Shown: piece after piece, positions 48,073 through 56,684 of the stretch
Numbering within the stretch: position 1 is the first letter of the stretch
Layout: the number at the start of each line of letters is the position of its first letter
Assembly (NCBI RefSeq): GCF_030408635.1
Contig: NZ_CP047198.1
Span: forward strand, 2,356,001-2,420,000
Reading direction: 5' to 3'
Length of the DNA: 64,000 bases
Origin: Corynebacterium coyleae
Lineage (GTDB): Bacteria > Actinomycetota > Actinomycetes > Mycobacteriales > Mycobacteriaceae
The notes under the pieces: generated by a model
The model's input: the letters and a program-made list of their open reading frames with translations, nothing else
Databases searched by the model: none
What the model was told of the DNA's origin: nothing
Program-made: the position numbers and the translations under genes

Positions 48073-50103
48073 CACCTCCACCCCGTACCGTTCCGCAAGG
48101 TCGGCTGCCGCAACCGTGACCGACCAACCGGAATCCACCTCCCCGGTCAGCAGCAGCACGGGGCCTGTCTCCACCTCGAGGCCCGTGTAGTCGTAGTACC
48201 GGTCAAGCCCGTTGACGCGAAACGCCGAGTTTCGTGCTTCTACCTCGCGCGATGGCGTATCGACGACCCCACCAAACCGCATCTGCCCCACCCTTGCCAG
48301 CGCTTCTGCGGTAGCCACGATCATCTCGTTTCGTGCCGGATCAGCATCGCCCAAAGCGACGACAGTGGTGGGGCGTTCCTCCCAGGCCCAGTCCGCGAGC
48401 ACCGCCACGAACCGGCCCAGCCAGGCATCCTCACGCCAGTTGCTCAGCGGCCGGTAGGTGTTCGCCCGCAGCAGCTCTGCCAGGGCGGGACCGCGGGCGA
48501 CGTCGTTGAGACGCCCCAACGCTTTGCCTTGCAGCACGCCCTTGATCTTGCCGCGGCGCGCGGAGCCGGTCGGCCACATTTTGCGTTGGGTAAGTTGGAC
48601 GCCGGGGGCGCGCAGTTGTTCGTCCATACGCTGCGCCAACGCAGCGTCCACGTCCACTGGCAGGTGATTGCCGGTGCAGTTGTCGCAGCGCCCGCAACGC
48701 TCATCGGGCGCGAGAGTGGGGTCGTCGAGTTCACGACGTAGAAACGCTATGCGGCACCCGTCCGTGGCTTCGTAAGCCAGCATCAGGTCTTGTTCGCGCT
48801 TACGCGCTTCGGCGAGCCCGCCGTAGCGCTCGTGGTCATACTCCCAGGCAGCACCGGTGGACACCCAGCCGCCCTTCACGCGACGCACGGCGCCGTCGAC
48901 GTCGAGAACCTTCAGGGCCTGGTCGATACGCGTACGGGAGAGGTCCACGAAGTTCTCCAGCCGAGGTGTGGAGAACGGCTCCTCGCTTAGCGCGCCGAGA
49001 AGTTGGCGCACCACGTGTTCCTCCGGCATGGACACGGACGCGAAGTAGTCCCACACGCGCTCGTCCTCAGGCCCGGGCAGCAACACGACCTCAGCGTGGT
49101 CGGTAGCACGCCCGGCGCGGCCGATCTGCTGGTAGTAACTCACTGGCGACGACGGCGCCCCCAGGTGCACAACAAACCCCAGGTCGGGTTTGTCGAAGCC
49201 CATGCCCAGCGCGGACGTAGCCACGAGCGCTTTGAGTTCGTTGTCGATCAGGGCGCGCTCGAGGCGTTCGCGCTCCTCCGCTTCGGTGCGTCCGGTGTAC
49301 GCGGCGACGTTCCAGCCAGCGTTTTCGAGTGCCTCGGCGAGGTCGTGCGCAGCGGCGACGGTCAGGCAATAGATGATGCCGGAGCCGTTGACATAGGCGA
49401 GGTACTGCGCGATCCACGCCGCGCGCTGGGTTGGGTCCGGCAACTGCACCACGTTCAGCGCGAGCGACTCGCGGTCCAGCCCGCCACGCAGCACACCGGT
49501 GTTCTCGCCGAGTTGAGCCACAACGTCAGCCACCACACGGTCGTTCGCGGTCGCTGTCGTGGCGAGGACCGGGGTGGCCTCCGGGAGGTCGTCGATTAGC
49601 ACCGCAATACGGCGATAATCGGGGCGGAAGTCGTGGCCCCAGTCCGAAATACAGTGCGCCTCGTCCACCACCAACATCCCCGCAGAACGCGCCAGTTGTG
49701 GAAGCACCTGCTCTCTAAAATCCGGCGCGTTGAGGCGCTCTGGGCTGATTAGCAGCAGGTCATAGTCGTTCAGGTGCGCTTGGATCTCGTCCCACTCCGT
49801 CATATTCGCGGAGTTGATCGTCGCCGCACGAATCCCCGCGCGCGCCGCCGACTCCACCTGGTTACGCATCAACGCCAACAGCGGCGACACAATGATCGAC
49901 GGCCCCGCACCCGCCTCACGCAGCAACTTCGCCGCGATGAAGTACACCGCCGACTTACCCCAACCGGTGCGCTGCACGACAAGCATGCGTTTGCGCTGGT
50001 TCACTAACGCATCGATGGCGGTCCACTGGTCGTCGCGAAGCATGGCTTCGGGGCCCGCAATGCCTTTGAGAAGTTCGTCTGCTTGTGTGCGCGTCGCTGT
50101 CAT
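48043..50103 (-). CDS. RecQ-family DNA helicase with extra C-terminal domain
   Basis: 686 residues, ATG start. SF2 helicase motifs: [12 protein letters not shown] (near residue 45), Ia [42 protein letters not shown], and C-terminal [29 protein letters not shown]. An RQC-like cysteine cluster CGRCDNC is present. The last ~110 residues end in [19 protein letters not shown], which resembles the PRPP-binding loop of phosphoribosyltransferases but lacks the two acidic residues. Related actinobacterial helicases often lack a clear HRDC domain. It lies beside ATPase and VapBC genes. Confidence 0.92.
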   Translation of the reverse strand: MTATRTQADELLKGIAGPEAMLRDDQWTAIDALVNQRKRMLVVQRTGWGKSAVYFIAAKLLREAGAGPSIIVSPLLALMRNQVESAARAGIRAATINSANMTEWDEIQAHLNDYDLLLISPERLNAPDFREQVLPQLARSAGMLVVDEAHCISDWGHDFRPDYRRIAVLIDDLPEATPVLATTATANDRVVADVVAQLGENTGVLRGGLDRESLALNVVQLPDPTQRAAWIAQYLAYVNGSGIIYCLTVAAAHDLAEALENAGWNVAAYTGRTEAEERERLERALIDNELKALVATSALGMGFDKPDLGFVVHLGAPSSPVSYYQQIGRAGRATDHAEVVLLPGPEDERVWDYFASVSMPEEHVVRQLLGALSEEPFSTPRLENFVDLSRTRIDQALKVLDVDGAVRRVKGGWVSTGAAWEYDHERYGGLAEARKREQDLMLAYEATDGCRIAFLRRELDDPTLAPDERCGRCDNCTGNHLPVDVDAALAQRMDEQLRAPGVQLTQRKMWPTGSARRGKIKGVLQGKALGRLNDVARGPALAELLRANTYRPLSNWREDAWLGRFVAVLADWAWEERPTTVVALGDADPARNEMIVATAEALARVGQMRFGGVVDTPSREVEARNSAFRVNGLDRYYDYTGLEVETGPVLLLTGEVDSGWSVTVAAADLAERYGVEVLPLAFASRA

Positions 50104-50166
50104 GGCGCAACCCTATAACACCGCCACGACACGGCCCAGGCCTGCAGATACAGTAGTATCAGCGTC

Positions 50167-50289
50167 ATGGAATCATTCGACGAGTCGGAAGTCGCGAGCT
50201 ACGAGGAAACACGGCGACTTACGCACGCTGAGCTCGATCGTATTTTCAACGAGCGCGCTAACCTCATGGCGCGACTCAAGGACGCTTAA
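50167..50289 (+). CDS. 40-residue acidic/helical ORF
   Basis: ATG at 50167, TAA at 50287-50289. MESFDESEVASYEETRRLTH then AELDRIFNERANLMARLKDA, a charged amphipathic helix. It is divergent from recQ (63 bases between starts) and convergent with an ATPase gene, overlapping it by 4 bases at the stop. It has no clear ribosome site. An AT-containing stretch before it (TACAGTAGTATCAGCG) has a possible -10 (TAGTAT), suggesting a leaderless gene. Coding status is moderate; function unknown. Confidence 0.55.
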   Translation: MESFDESEVASYEETRRLTHAELDRIFNERANLMARLKDA

Positions 50290-50963
50290 CCAAACTCCCC
50301 TTCTGCCCAGTCCGCCATGAACTCGGCGATGCCGTGGGGGTCCGCGAGGAAGTCGCGCATCGCCCGAAACGCCAGCGTGTCCTCTGCGGCGAGGTTGCGC
50401 TCCACGCCGTCGTCGCTGATCTCGACGATCTCCGCACCCGGGATCGCCGCCACAATGGGCGAATGCGTGACGACGACTACCTGCGCCCCCACTTCACCCA
50501 ACGCATGCAACTGCGCCAGTAGGGCCATTTGGGCGACGGGGGACAGGCCGGACTCGGGCTCGTCGAGAAGATACAGCGCGTTGGGGATCAGCCGCGATGT
50601 CAGTTCGAGGACCGATTCGCCGTGGGAGCGCCCGCCGAATTCGGTGATGCGCGTATGTGTTTCGCCGCGCAGGAAGTAGCCGACTTTCGCCCGCGGGCCG
50701 GTGGTCAGGGTGAGCACGCCGTAAAGCGGGTCGTGGGCGCCCGCCTTCTCCACACCCCACGTGCCGCCTTCCAACGTGAACCCCCAGGCCCGCGCCATTC
50801 CCTCCAGCAGCGTGGACTTGCCCACCCCGTTGCCGCCAGTAATCACCGTAATCGGCCGCCTAAAGGCAAACCCGAACTCGGCGACGTGCGCGATGGCCGG
50901 GGTCTCCACAGTCCACGGCGGTGCGGCTTGGGCGTCGACGTCGACGCGTTGGATGAACATCAT
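50286..50963 (-). CDS. Predicted ATPase (COG3910-like), second of a tandem pair
   Basis: 225 residues. ABC-type ATPase without membrane segments: Walker A GGNGVGKST (about residue 44), a FLRGETHTRI segment, signature SHGESVLELTSR, Walker B LYLLDEPESGLSP and switch VVVTHSPIVAAIPGAEIVEI. This order is that of the COG3910 predicted ATPases (SMC/Rad50-like small proteins), whose function is not known to me. It overlaps its paralogue upstream by 4 bases. The C-terminal ends RDFLADPHGIAEFMADWAE. Confidence 0.85.
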   Translation of the reverse strand: MMFIQRVDVDAQAAPPWTVETPAIAHVAEFGFAFRRPITVITGGNGVGKSTLLEGMARAWGFTLEGGTWGVEKAGAHDPLYGVLTLTTGPRAKVGYFLRGETHTRITEFGGRSHGESVLELTSRLIPNALYLLDEPESGLSPVAQMALLAQLHALGEVGAQVVVVTHSPIVAAIPGAEIVEISDDGVERNLAAEDTLAFRAMRDFLADPHGIAEFMADWAEGEFG

Positions 50964-51646
50964 GGTCCCACCAGGTAGCGGGCGGTGCCGGTTGGGTCGT
51001 TGATGAATTCGCGGGTGGCGGTGACGGGCTCGCAGTCGTCGAAAAGCACAGGCTCGAGGTCGGGAACATGCAGGATGCGGGCGTCTGGGATGGCAAGGAG
51101 CACAGGCGAATGCGTTGCGACGACCACCTGTGCCCCACGCCGCGCGAGCACCGTCAGCAGGCCGAGGAGTTCGAGTTGGGAGAAGATGGAGAGGCCGTCT
51201 TCGGGCTCGTCGAGAAGAATTAGCGAGTCCGGGCCGAAGCGGGTGCGCGCCAGGTCCATGATGCCCTGGCCGTGGCTGCGTCTGGTGAGGCCTACAAGCG
51301 GGTCGGCGGGCCCCAGGCTCTCGTGGTATTCCGCAAGGTCAAGGTATGTTTCGCCGCGCAGGAAGTAGACGTCGCGGGGGTTTTCGCGGCGCGTCAGCGT
51401 GAGCGAGCGGTGCAGGGCCGAATGGTCTGCGGCGGTAAAGCGCGCGTGGCGCGAACCGCCAGCAGCGTTGGCGCCCATGGCCACGGCGATCGCCTCGACG
51501 AGCGTGGATTTTCCGGAACCGTTATCGCCGGTCAACAGCGTGACCTGGCCTAACTCGAGCGGCGTTTGTTGGAGGGAGTGCACCACCGACAGATCACGCG
51601 CGTAGCCCTGGACAGGAGCATCAATGCGCACACGGGTAAGAAACAT
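50960..51646 (-). CDS. Predicted ATPase (COG3910-like), first of a tandem pair
   Basis: 228 residues from the ATG at 51646 (an upstream ATG 7 codons earlier overlaps vapC). Walker A GDNGSGKST, FLRGETYLDL, signature SHGQGIMDLAR, Walker B LILLDEPEDGLSI, and switch VVVATHSPVLLAIPDARILHV. Clearly paralogous to the next gene in every motif. Four bases separate it from the vapC stop, and the next ATPase gene overlaps it by 4, so vapB-vapC-ATPase-ATPase look like one transcript. Confidence 0.85.
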   Translation of the reverse strand: MFLTRVRIDAPVQGYARDLSVVHSLQQTPLELGQVTLLTGDNGSGKSTLVEAIAVAMGANAAGGSRHARFTAADHSALHRSLTLTRRENPRDVYFLRGETYLDLAEYHESLGPADPLVGLTRRSHGQGIMDLARTRFGPDSLILLDEPEDGLSIFSQLELLGLLTVLARRGAQVVVATHSPVLLAIPDARILHVPDLEPVLFDDCEPVTATREFINDPTGTARYLVGP

Positions 51647-51650
51647 GGGG

Positions 51651-52061
51651 CTACCGCCAGTTCTCAATCTTCAAGCCGCCAACCCGTGAAAACTCTTTCT
51701 CGTTGGCGGTGACTAGGACTAAGTCTTGTCGGATCGCTTGGGCCGCAATCCATAGATCGTTAGCCCCAATCGGTAGCCCTCTATCTAGAAGATCTGCCCG
51801 AAGCCGTCCGTAAATCGATGCACATTCCTCATCGACTCCCAATATGCGTCTACCGTGTAGCAGTACCCTGTACGTCCGGTGCAGGATCTCTGGATTTACC
51901 GACCGCTGAATACCCGCTTCAATCTCACCGAGAACAACAGTAGAGAGCCATAGCTTTGAGCTCGCACATTCAGTTACTCGTTGGACAACCCGGGGTTGAG
52001 TTCCCCGTTCAATGTCGATCCAGACATTCGTGTCAAGAAGATATCCCATCGAATCGTTCAT
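51651..52061 (-). CDS. vapC: VapC-family PIN-domain toxin
   Basis: 136 residues (ATG at 52061; a second ATG 4 codons later is possible). PIN-domain acidic residues: Asp10 in YLLDTNVW, Glu46 in VLGEIEAG, Asp102 in GANDLWIAA, and the VTANEKEF end, all intact, so it should be an active Mg-dependent ribonuclease toxin. Its ATG overlaps the vapB stop (ATGA), the usual coupling. The region is lower in GC than its surroundings, suggesting acquisition. Confidence 0.93.
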   Translation of the reverse strand: MNDSMGYLLDTNVWIDIERGTQPRVVQRVTECASSKLWLSTVVLGEIEAGIQRSVNPEILHRTYRVLLHGRRILGVDEECASIYGRLRADLLDRGLPIGANDLWIAAQAIRQDLVLVTANEKEFSRVGGLKIENWR

Positions 52062-52366
52062 CCTCCGTGATCAGGGGAATGATCGAGGTTCGGCACTTCG
52101 TCGAGTGGGAGGTCTTCAATTTCCTCAATTAGTCCCTGCTCGAGGTTGTGTTCCTTCTGGAATTCACGAAGCCTGGCGACGACAAGTCCGAAATCCTCTT
52201 CCTCCGGCCTCAGAAGAAGCCCTTCCGGCACGGCTTCAATGGACACAGCCCCAGATGCAATGCGTAGTGCTGCAGGGATTCGCACTGCCTGGCTGTTCCC
52301 AGATTTAAAAACAGTCGTACGGATCGGACCGCTCACATTCGGTTCCTCTCGAATAGGTTCTGCCAT
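52058..52366 (-). CDS. vapB: VapB-family (AbrB/MazE-fold) antitoxin
   Basis: 102 residues from the ATG at 52366. The DNA-binding swapped-hairpin domain is VFKSGNSQAVRIPAALRIASGAVSIEAVPEGLLL, characteristic of VapB/AbrB antitoxins. The acidic C-terminal half (EEIEDLPLDEVPNLDHSP) probably wraps the toxin. It heads the vapBC-ATPase operon. A palindromic site 20 bases upstream of the start is a probable autorepression operator. Confidence 0.92.
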   Translation of the reverse strand: MAEPIREEPNVSGPIRTTVFKSGNSQAVRIPAALRIASGAVSIEAVPEGLLLRPEEEDFGLVVARLREFQKEHNLEQGLIEEIEDLPLDEVPNLDHSPDHGG

Positions 52367-52385
52367 GACACCCTCCACAGATCGA

Positions 52386-52407
52386 TGTATATCCGCAACG
52401 ATATACA
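52386..52407. promoter_or_regulatory. Operator of the vapBC operon
   Basis: TGTATATC-CGCAAC-GATATACA is a perfect 8-bp inverted repeat directly upstream of vapB, the arrangement expected for VapBC autoregulation. The TATATC half-site may overlap the promoter -10. Confidence 0.75.
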
Positions 52408-52435
52408 GATTCGCGGTGTCCAGCAAGACCCTCTT

Positions 52436-53200
52436 TTACCGCAGACCTGCTGGCAGTGGCGTTGCGGCATCTGCCGCGACGAGGATCCCGTAGGCCGCGC
52501 CGGAGATGATCCCGACGATGTTGGTGCTGCCGTCCGGATTCACGGTGTACAGCGGGGAGCCCGAATCGCCCTGCAGCGACAGGATCATCACCGCGATCTC
52601 TCCGGTGCGCGGGTTCACGTTGAGCACCGGGCCGCAGGTACGGGACGTGCGTGCGCCGTCCTTGCACACGATCTGACCTTCGCGTACCGAGGTCACCGGC
52701 GCGCGCCCCGCCACACGCCGCGTGGGGTTGATGAACTGCGCGAACTGGCTCAGACCATGCAGCGCACCGATGAACGGAATATCGATGAAGCCGCCGCGCA
52801 TCGCGTGGGCATCGGTGACATGGCGGTCCATGCGGAACCAGGCAACGTCCTTCAACTCGCCGCCGAGAGTGTTGTCGCCCTCGAGCTCGAAACCTGAATC
52901 CTGCAGGTTGCTCGCTACTGGGGTGCGCGCATCCGCTGCTAGCACCCGTACCGCGTGCGCCCCACCGATCGGGGCGAGGCAGTGCCCGGCGGTCACGCCG
53001 TACATCGCGCCGCTCCGGTACGCGATGGAGTTCAACGTGCAGCCGTATTTCTCCCCATCGCTGTACTCGATGCGAATGCTGTCACCCGCATACATGGCCA
53101 GCGCTTGGGCTGGGGTGGCTGCCATACCAAGCACGCCCGCTGCTGCGACAGTGAGGGACAAAACGGTGTTGCGCACCCGGCGCAGGCGGGAAGAGATCAT
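52436..53200 (-). CDS. Secreted chymotrypsin-fold serine protease
   Basis: 254 residues from the ATG at 53200. A Sec signal peptide (RRVRNTVLSLTVAAAGVLGM) probably ends at an Ala-x-Ala site near TPAQA. The S1 protease triad is visible: His73 in GVTAGHCL, an Asp in LKDVAWFRMD (about residue 117), and Ser in LQGDSGSPLYTV (about residue 213). The overall layout resembles small actinobacterial trypsin-like enzymes. Extracellular; substrate unknown. Its stop lies near the vapBC operator, and its start is about 35 bases from the rplI terminator. Confidence 0.88.
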   Translation of the reverse strand: MISSRLRRVRNTVLSLTVAAAGVLGMAATPAQALAMYAGDSIRIEYSDGEKYGCTLNSIAYRSGAMYGVTAGHCLAPIGGAHAVRVLAADARTPVASNLQDSGFELEGDNTLGGELKDVAWFRMDRHVTDAHAMRGGFIDIPFIGALHGLSQFAQFINPTRRVAGRAPVTSVREGQIVCKDGARTSRTCGPVLNVNPRTGEIAVMILSLQGDSGSPLYTVNPDGSTNIVGIISGAAYGILVAADAATPLPAGLR

Positions 53201-53234
53201 GGCGAAGATTCTTCCACACTTTGGGTATGCAAAA

Positions 53235-53271
53235 AGCGCGGGCCCCACTCCTCACAAGTGGGACCCGCGCT
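53235..53271 (-). terminator. Terminator of the rpsF-ssb-rplI operon
   Basis: AGCGCGGGCCCCACT and AGTGGGACCCGCGCT pair over 15 positions with one mismatch and a 7-base loop; on the minus strand a T-run follows. It lies about 65 bases past the rplI stop. Confidence 0.9.
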
Positions 53272-53335
53272 ACAAGTGCTGTTGTCGTTGGACTGCTGCG
53301 TGCTGTTCTGACGCGCAGTCGTCGTCAAGCGGTGC

Positions 53336-53788
53336 TTATGCGCTTACGACCTCGAAGTTCACCTTGCCCTCCACGTCGTCGTGGAGGTTAACCTTGACCT
53401 GGTAGCCACCGGTCTTGGTCACCAGGCCCTTAGGCACGGTGATGCGGCGCTTGTCCAGGTTCGGGCCGCCGGCAGCCTTGACGGCGTCGGCGATGTCGGC
53501 AGCCTTCACGGAGCCGAAGAGCTTGCCGTTGTTCGCAGTGCGAACGGCAACCTTGACGCCGGTGAGCTGGTCGAGCTGGTCGCGCAGCTCCTTGGCGTGA
53601 TCCAGGTCGCGGACCTGGCGCTCAGCCTGAGCACGCTTAATGTCTTCAATCTGCTTCTCTGCGCCGCGGGTAGCCGGGATAGCCAGGCCGCGCGGGAGCA
53701 GGAAGTTGCGTCCGTAACCGTTCTTGACCTCGACGACCTCGCCAGGTTCGCCAAGCTTCTCGACGGCAGCGGTGAGGATCAGCTTCAT
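53336..53788 (-). CDS. rplI: 50S ribosomal protein L9
   Basis: 150 residues with the L9 signature KLGEPGEVVEVKNGYGRNFLLPRGLA and the C-terminal domain ending DVEGKVNFEVVSA. Binds 23S rRNA at the L1 stalk base. It follows ssb by 48 bases in the conserved rpsF-ssb-rplI order; rpsR, present between ssb and rplI in many bacteria, is absent here. Confidence 0.97.
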   Translation of the reverse strand: MKLILTAAVEKLGEPGEVVEVKNGYGRNFLLPRGLAIPATRGAEKQIEDIKRAQAERQVRDLDHAKELRDQLDQLTGVKVAVRTANNGKLFGSVKAADIADAVKAAGGPNLDKRRITVPKGLVTKTGGYQVKVNLHDDVEGKVNFEVVSA

Positions 53789-53836
53789 AATCCTAACCTT
53801 CCTTATGGTGAAAAATGCTTGATGTGTGGTTGTCGT

Positions 53837-54463
53837 TTAGAACGGTGGCTCATCGCCCGCGCCACCGAAGCCACCGGCCTCGGGTGCGGAACCCCACGGA
53901 TCATGTGCAGGCTGCTGGGGCTGGTTCTGGCCGCCTTGGCCCTGGCCCTGGGTTTGGCCGCCGAAGCCGCCACCCTGGTTACCTTGGCCGCCGCCGAAAC
54001 CGCCCTGGTTAAAGCCGCCCTGCTGCTGGTTCTGGCCGCCGAAGCCGCCACCCTGGTTGCCCTGGCCGCCGCCGTAGCCGCCCTGCCCGCCCTCACGCGG
54101 GTTGCGGTTGACGTTAGCCGTGGCGTACTTCAGGGACGGGCCGACCTCATCGACCTCGACCTCGAACACAGTGCGGTTTTCGCCCTCTTTAGTTTGGTAG
54201 GAACGCTGCTTGAGCTTGCCGGTGACCACAACGCGCATGCCCTTGGTCAGGGACTCTGCGACGTTCTCGGCCATCTGGCGCCAGCAGTTACAGGTCAGAA
54301 ACAGTGCTTCGCCATCCTCGAACTGGTTCGTCTCCCGGTTATACGTACGTGGGGTGGACGCGATGCGGAAGTTCGCAACCGCGGCACCGCTCGGGATGAA
54401 ACGCAGTTCCGGGTCAGCAACCAAGTTGCCGACAACGGTAATCGGGGTATCGCCTTGAGCCAT
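53837..54463 (-). CDS. ssb: Single-stranded DNA-binding protein
   Basis: 208 residues: OB-fold core ([49 protein letters not shown]) in residues ~1-110, then a Gly/Gln/Asn-rich linker made of repeats such as [20 protein letters not shown], and the acidic tip AGDEPPF, which binds partner proteins. Coats single-stranded DNA during replication and repair. The linker repeat is tandem and could vary in length between strains. It is the middle gene of the rpsF-ssb-rplI operon. Confidence 0.97.
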   Translation of the reverse strand: MAQGDTPITVVGNLVADPELRFIPSGAAVANFRIASTPRTYNRETNQFEDGEALFLTCNCWRQMAENVAESLTKGMRVVVTGKLKQRSYQTKEGENRTVFEVEVDEVGPSLKYATANVNRNPREGGQGGYGGGQGNQGGGFGGQNQQQGGFNQGGFGGGQGNQGGGFGGQTQGQGQGGQNQPQQPAHDPWGSAPEAGGFGGAGDEPPF

Positions 54464-54515
54464 GTTTCGTGAACCTTCCTACCTGCTGATCGTGTGGTTG
54501 TAGAGCCTACCGGTC

Positions 54516-54803
54516 TTACTTATCGGTACGCAGAACCTTGGTACGAAGAACGTTGTCGTTCAGGTTCAGCAGACGGTCGAGCTCCTTGACCGTGTCAGCC
54601 TCGCAGTCGAGGTTCACAACGGCGTAGATGCCCTCTTCCTTCTTGTTGATCGGGTAAGCAAGACGCTTCTTGCCCCACACATCAACGTTCTCCACCTTGC
54701 CGTTGTCCTTGCGGACAGTCTCCAGGAACTTATCCAGGGACGGGGCAACGGTGCGCTCATCCTGCTGCGGATCGAGGATGATCATTACTTCGTAGTGACG
54801 CAC
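54516..54803 (-). CDS. rpsF: 30S ribosomal protein S6
   Basis: 95 residues taking the GTG at 54803 ([13 protein letters not shown]), which has GGAGG 11 bases upstream; ATG at 54812 or GTG at 54815 would add three or four residues with poorer spacing. Core motif [18 protein letters not shown]. Heads the operon rpsF-ssb-rplI. A structured leader (54829-54896) precedes it. Confidence 0.93.
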   Translation of the reverse strand: MRHYEVMIILDPQQDERTVAPSLDKFLETVRKDNGKVENVDVWGKKRLAYPINKKEEGIYAVVNLDCEADTVKELDRLLNLNDNVLRTKVLRTDK

Positions 54804-54828
54804 GGACCTCATCACCTCCTATGGTCTT

Positions 54829-54896
54829 AGTCTGTTCGGCCATAACCCTTGTGGTCATGGCAGGAGGGTCGTTGCGTCAAGCAACCTGAACAGACT
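54829..54896 (-). promoter_or_regulatory. Structured rpsF leader, candidate S6:S18 autoregulatory element
   Basis: AGTCTGTTC (54829-54837) pairs perfectly with GAACAGACT (54888-54896), enclosing an inner hairpin GTTGC/GCAAC and CCAT/ATGG pieces. On the minus strand the 3' arm reads GGCCGAACAGACT, with a CCG next to the stem. It lies 26 bases before the start. A ribosomal-protein leader is the best explanation; its identity as the S6:S18 motif needs covariance search. Confidence 0.5.
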
Positions 54897-54948
54897 ACCC
54901 CACGGTTTGCACTGCTCAAAACCCTGGCCGCGGGGATGACATGAAAGA

Positions 54949-54999
54949 CTCCGCATTGCGGACAATTGGCCGGCAACCAATCGTTGGCAGGCACCAACG
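54949..54999. repeat. Distant copy of the hairpin repeat (A-B modules)
   Basis: CTCCGCATTGCGGACAATTG matches module A of the 28.6 kb cluster, followed by two B-like stem-loops, ATTGG...CCAAT and GTTGGCAGGCACCAAC. It lies between the rpsF leader and the 3' end of the next gene. Confidence 0.75.
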
Positions 55000-55006
55000 G
55001 CTGGCG

Positions 55007-55981
55007 TTAGAACGGCAACCCCGGCAACTTCGGCAGAGCCGGCAGCGGGATGCCCAACGACGGCCCGACCGCCGCAACCGCAATACCCAAAGCTGCGAGA
55101 ACTCCGACCACAAGGCCCACGATCGCGAGCGGGGATACCTCAACCTCACCCTGAGAACTCAAACTGCTCAAGCCCGCCTCACCGCGCAGCGAGTCGATGT
55201 TCCAATTACGAACCTCGTCAATGCTGGTCGGGTACTTCACCTCTCGGTTGCCGCCGTCTGCGCAGGCAACCCGCGCGTTCATATCCACTTCGAGGTACGC
55301 CGTCGTTCCCCCGATGGCGAGTTGGACATCGTCGGCGGCCAAGAACGTTTTCCGGAAAGTCTTCAGATCGGACTGGGACAGGTTGCCCTGCACAACGAAG
55401 CTCTTCCAGGCAACGTCTTCAAAGTCCTGCCGGTTCACGCGCTTGCCCCGCACACGGTTCGCCTCCTCAACACCAAGTGCGCTGACCGGCCGCTCCGAGA
55501 TGCTGCCCTGTTTGATGCTCGGCTTTACCGCCCACACCTCGACCTTTGTAAGTTCCTCGGTGAGGTGTTGTGCCAGCACATGCTCCATACCTACCTGCTG
55601 GAGGCGTTCCGTGTACCGCTGCTCAGTGCGCTTTTGAGCCTCTTTGGCGTCTGCGAGCCTGCTCGCGAGATTCTTCTGTGCCTCCACAAGCTCTGCAAGC
55701 GAGGGTTCTGCCCGGAACTCCCGAACGATGTTCTCTGTTCCGGGGTACAGCACCTCAAATGCTTTCACCGCAGCGTTGGCGTACACCTCTTGTGTGCTGA
55801 CGTTGGCCCAAGCGCTGTAGGTTGCCGCTTCCCGGTCGTTCAGCTTTAACATGCAGATCCCGTTCGCCGCCAACACCATGGGCCCTTCATTCGGCCCGAC
55901 TGTAGCGGCGACTGCAGCTGGGGCAAGGCCGCCCGCGACCAGCGATACGGCGAGCGGCAGGGTAATAATTCGACGGTTCAA
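55007..55981 (-). CDS. Secreted protein with C-terminal membrane segment, unknown function
   Basis: 324 residues. A signal peptide (RRIITLPLAVSLVAGGLAPA, cleavage near AVAAT) is followed by a mostly helical domain with a coiled coil (AELVEAQKNLASRLADAKEA), two cysteines (NGICML, ARVACADG), a Gly-rich stretch and a C-terminal hydrophobic helix (SPLAIVGLVVGVLAALGIAV). It ends LPALPKLPGLPF. I do not recognise a family. GC is lower than in the neighbouring ribosomal genes. Located between the rpsF operon and the next lipoprotein. Confidence 0.78.
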   Translation of the reverse strand: MNRRIITLPLAVSLVAGGLAPAAVAATVGPNEGPMVLAANGICMLKLNDREAATYSAWANVSTQEVYANAAVKAFEVLYPGTENIVREFRAEPSLAELVEAQKNLASRLADAKEAQKRTEQRYTERLQQVGMEHVLAQHLTEELTKVEVWAVKPSIKQGSISERPVSALGVEEANRVRGKRVNRQDFEDVAWKSFVVQGNLSQSDLKTFRKTFLAADDVQLAIGGTTAYLEVDMNARVACADGGNREVKYPTSIDEVRNWNIDSLRGEAGLSSLSSQGEVEVSPLAIVGLVVGVLAALGIAVAAVGPSLGIPLPALPKLPGLPF

Positions 55982-56082
55982 CGCGGGCTCCTTTTTAGCA
56001 ACAGCAGTCCGGTATCGGACACGGTGCTTTCAGGATATTTTCACCGAGCAGAACCCGCAGCAAAACGCGAAAATCTTCGGTC

Positions 56083-56481
56083 TTAGCGGTCGACGTCTAA
56101 AACGAGGCCGTCCTTATCGATATCAATGTCGATTTCGCCGAACTCCACCTCGAAGTAGCCGTCATCGTCCCACTCCACCTTGGCCTTGCCATCCTGGGCG
56201 GCCTTTAAGACGTCTTGGACTTCGGCTTCGGTCACGTTTTCGTCGACAAGATCCTTGCGCGCCTCATCCGAGTAGCCGGTCACAGCGGCCGGGAGATCCT
56301 CGGACACAGCGGCTCCAGCGTTCGACGTTTCCGTCACGGTTTCGGGCGCGACGGTTTCAGTGACTGTTTCAGGCGCAGTCTCCGGCGCAGTTTCGCCAGA
56401 ATCAGAACACGCCGCCACGGCAAGTCCTGCGGTGGCGGCGACTGTCAGGGCAACCATCTTCTTCGTAAGCACGGGCCCCAC
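56083..56481 (-). CDS. Small putative lipoprotein with C-terminal PepSY-like acidic domain
   Basis: 132 residues from the GTG at 56481, or 129 from the GTG at 56472 (MLTKKMVALTV). Lipoprotein signal with Cys in LAVAACSDSG, then Glu/Thr/Pro repeats (ETAPETAPETVTETVAPETV). A small domain ends VEWDDDGYFEVEFGEIDIDI, alternating acidic and hydrophobic residues. Function unknown. Confidence 0.7.
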   Translation of the reverse strand: MGPVLTKKMVALTVAATAGLAVAACSDSGETAPETAPETVTETVAPETVTETSNAGAAVSEDLPAAVTGYSDEARKDLVDENVTEAEVQDVLKAAQDGKAKVEWDDDGYFEVEFGEIDIDIDKDGLVLDVDR

Positions 56482-56495
56482 TGTAACGACGAAAA

Positions 56496-56684
56496 TCAGG
56501 TCGGGTTTGGCACCGCGACGAAAAGTGCGAGCGACACCGGGATGATCGTCATGAACACAAACGCGACCGCGCCGCAGATGATCGACTCTTTCTTGCGGCC
56601 CTTCGTTGCCATGTAGAACGACGCGCCGAACAGGGCAAACGCGATCAGGATAGAGACGATGCCGAGCACCGTTGCGGTGGTCAT
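56496..56684 (-). CDS. Small two-helix membrane protein
   Basis: 62 residues, two hydrophobic helices (TVLGIVSILIAFALFGASFY and GAVAFVFMTIIPVSLALFVA) joined by a basic loop MATKGRKKES. It starts 3 bases inside the end of the upstream GT87 gene, with 4-base overlap (ATGA), so it is co-transcribed with it. Unknown function. Confidence 0.7.
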   Translation of the reverse strand: MTTATVLGIVSILIAFALFGASFYMATKGRKKESIICGAVAFVFMTIIPVSLALFVAVPNPT

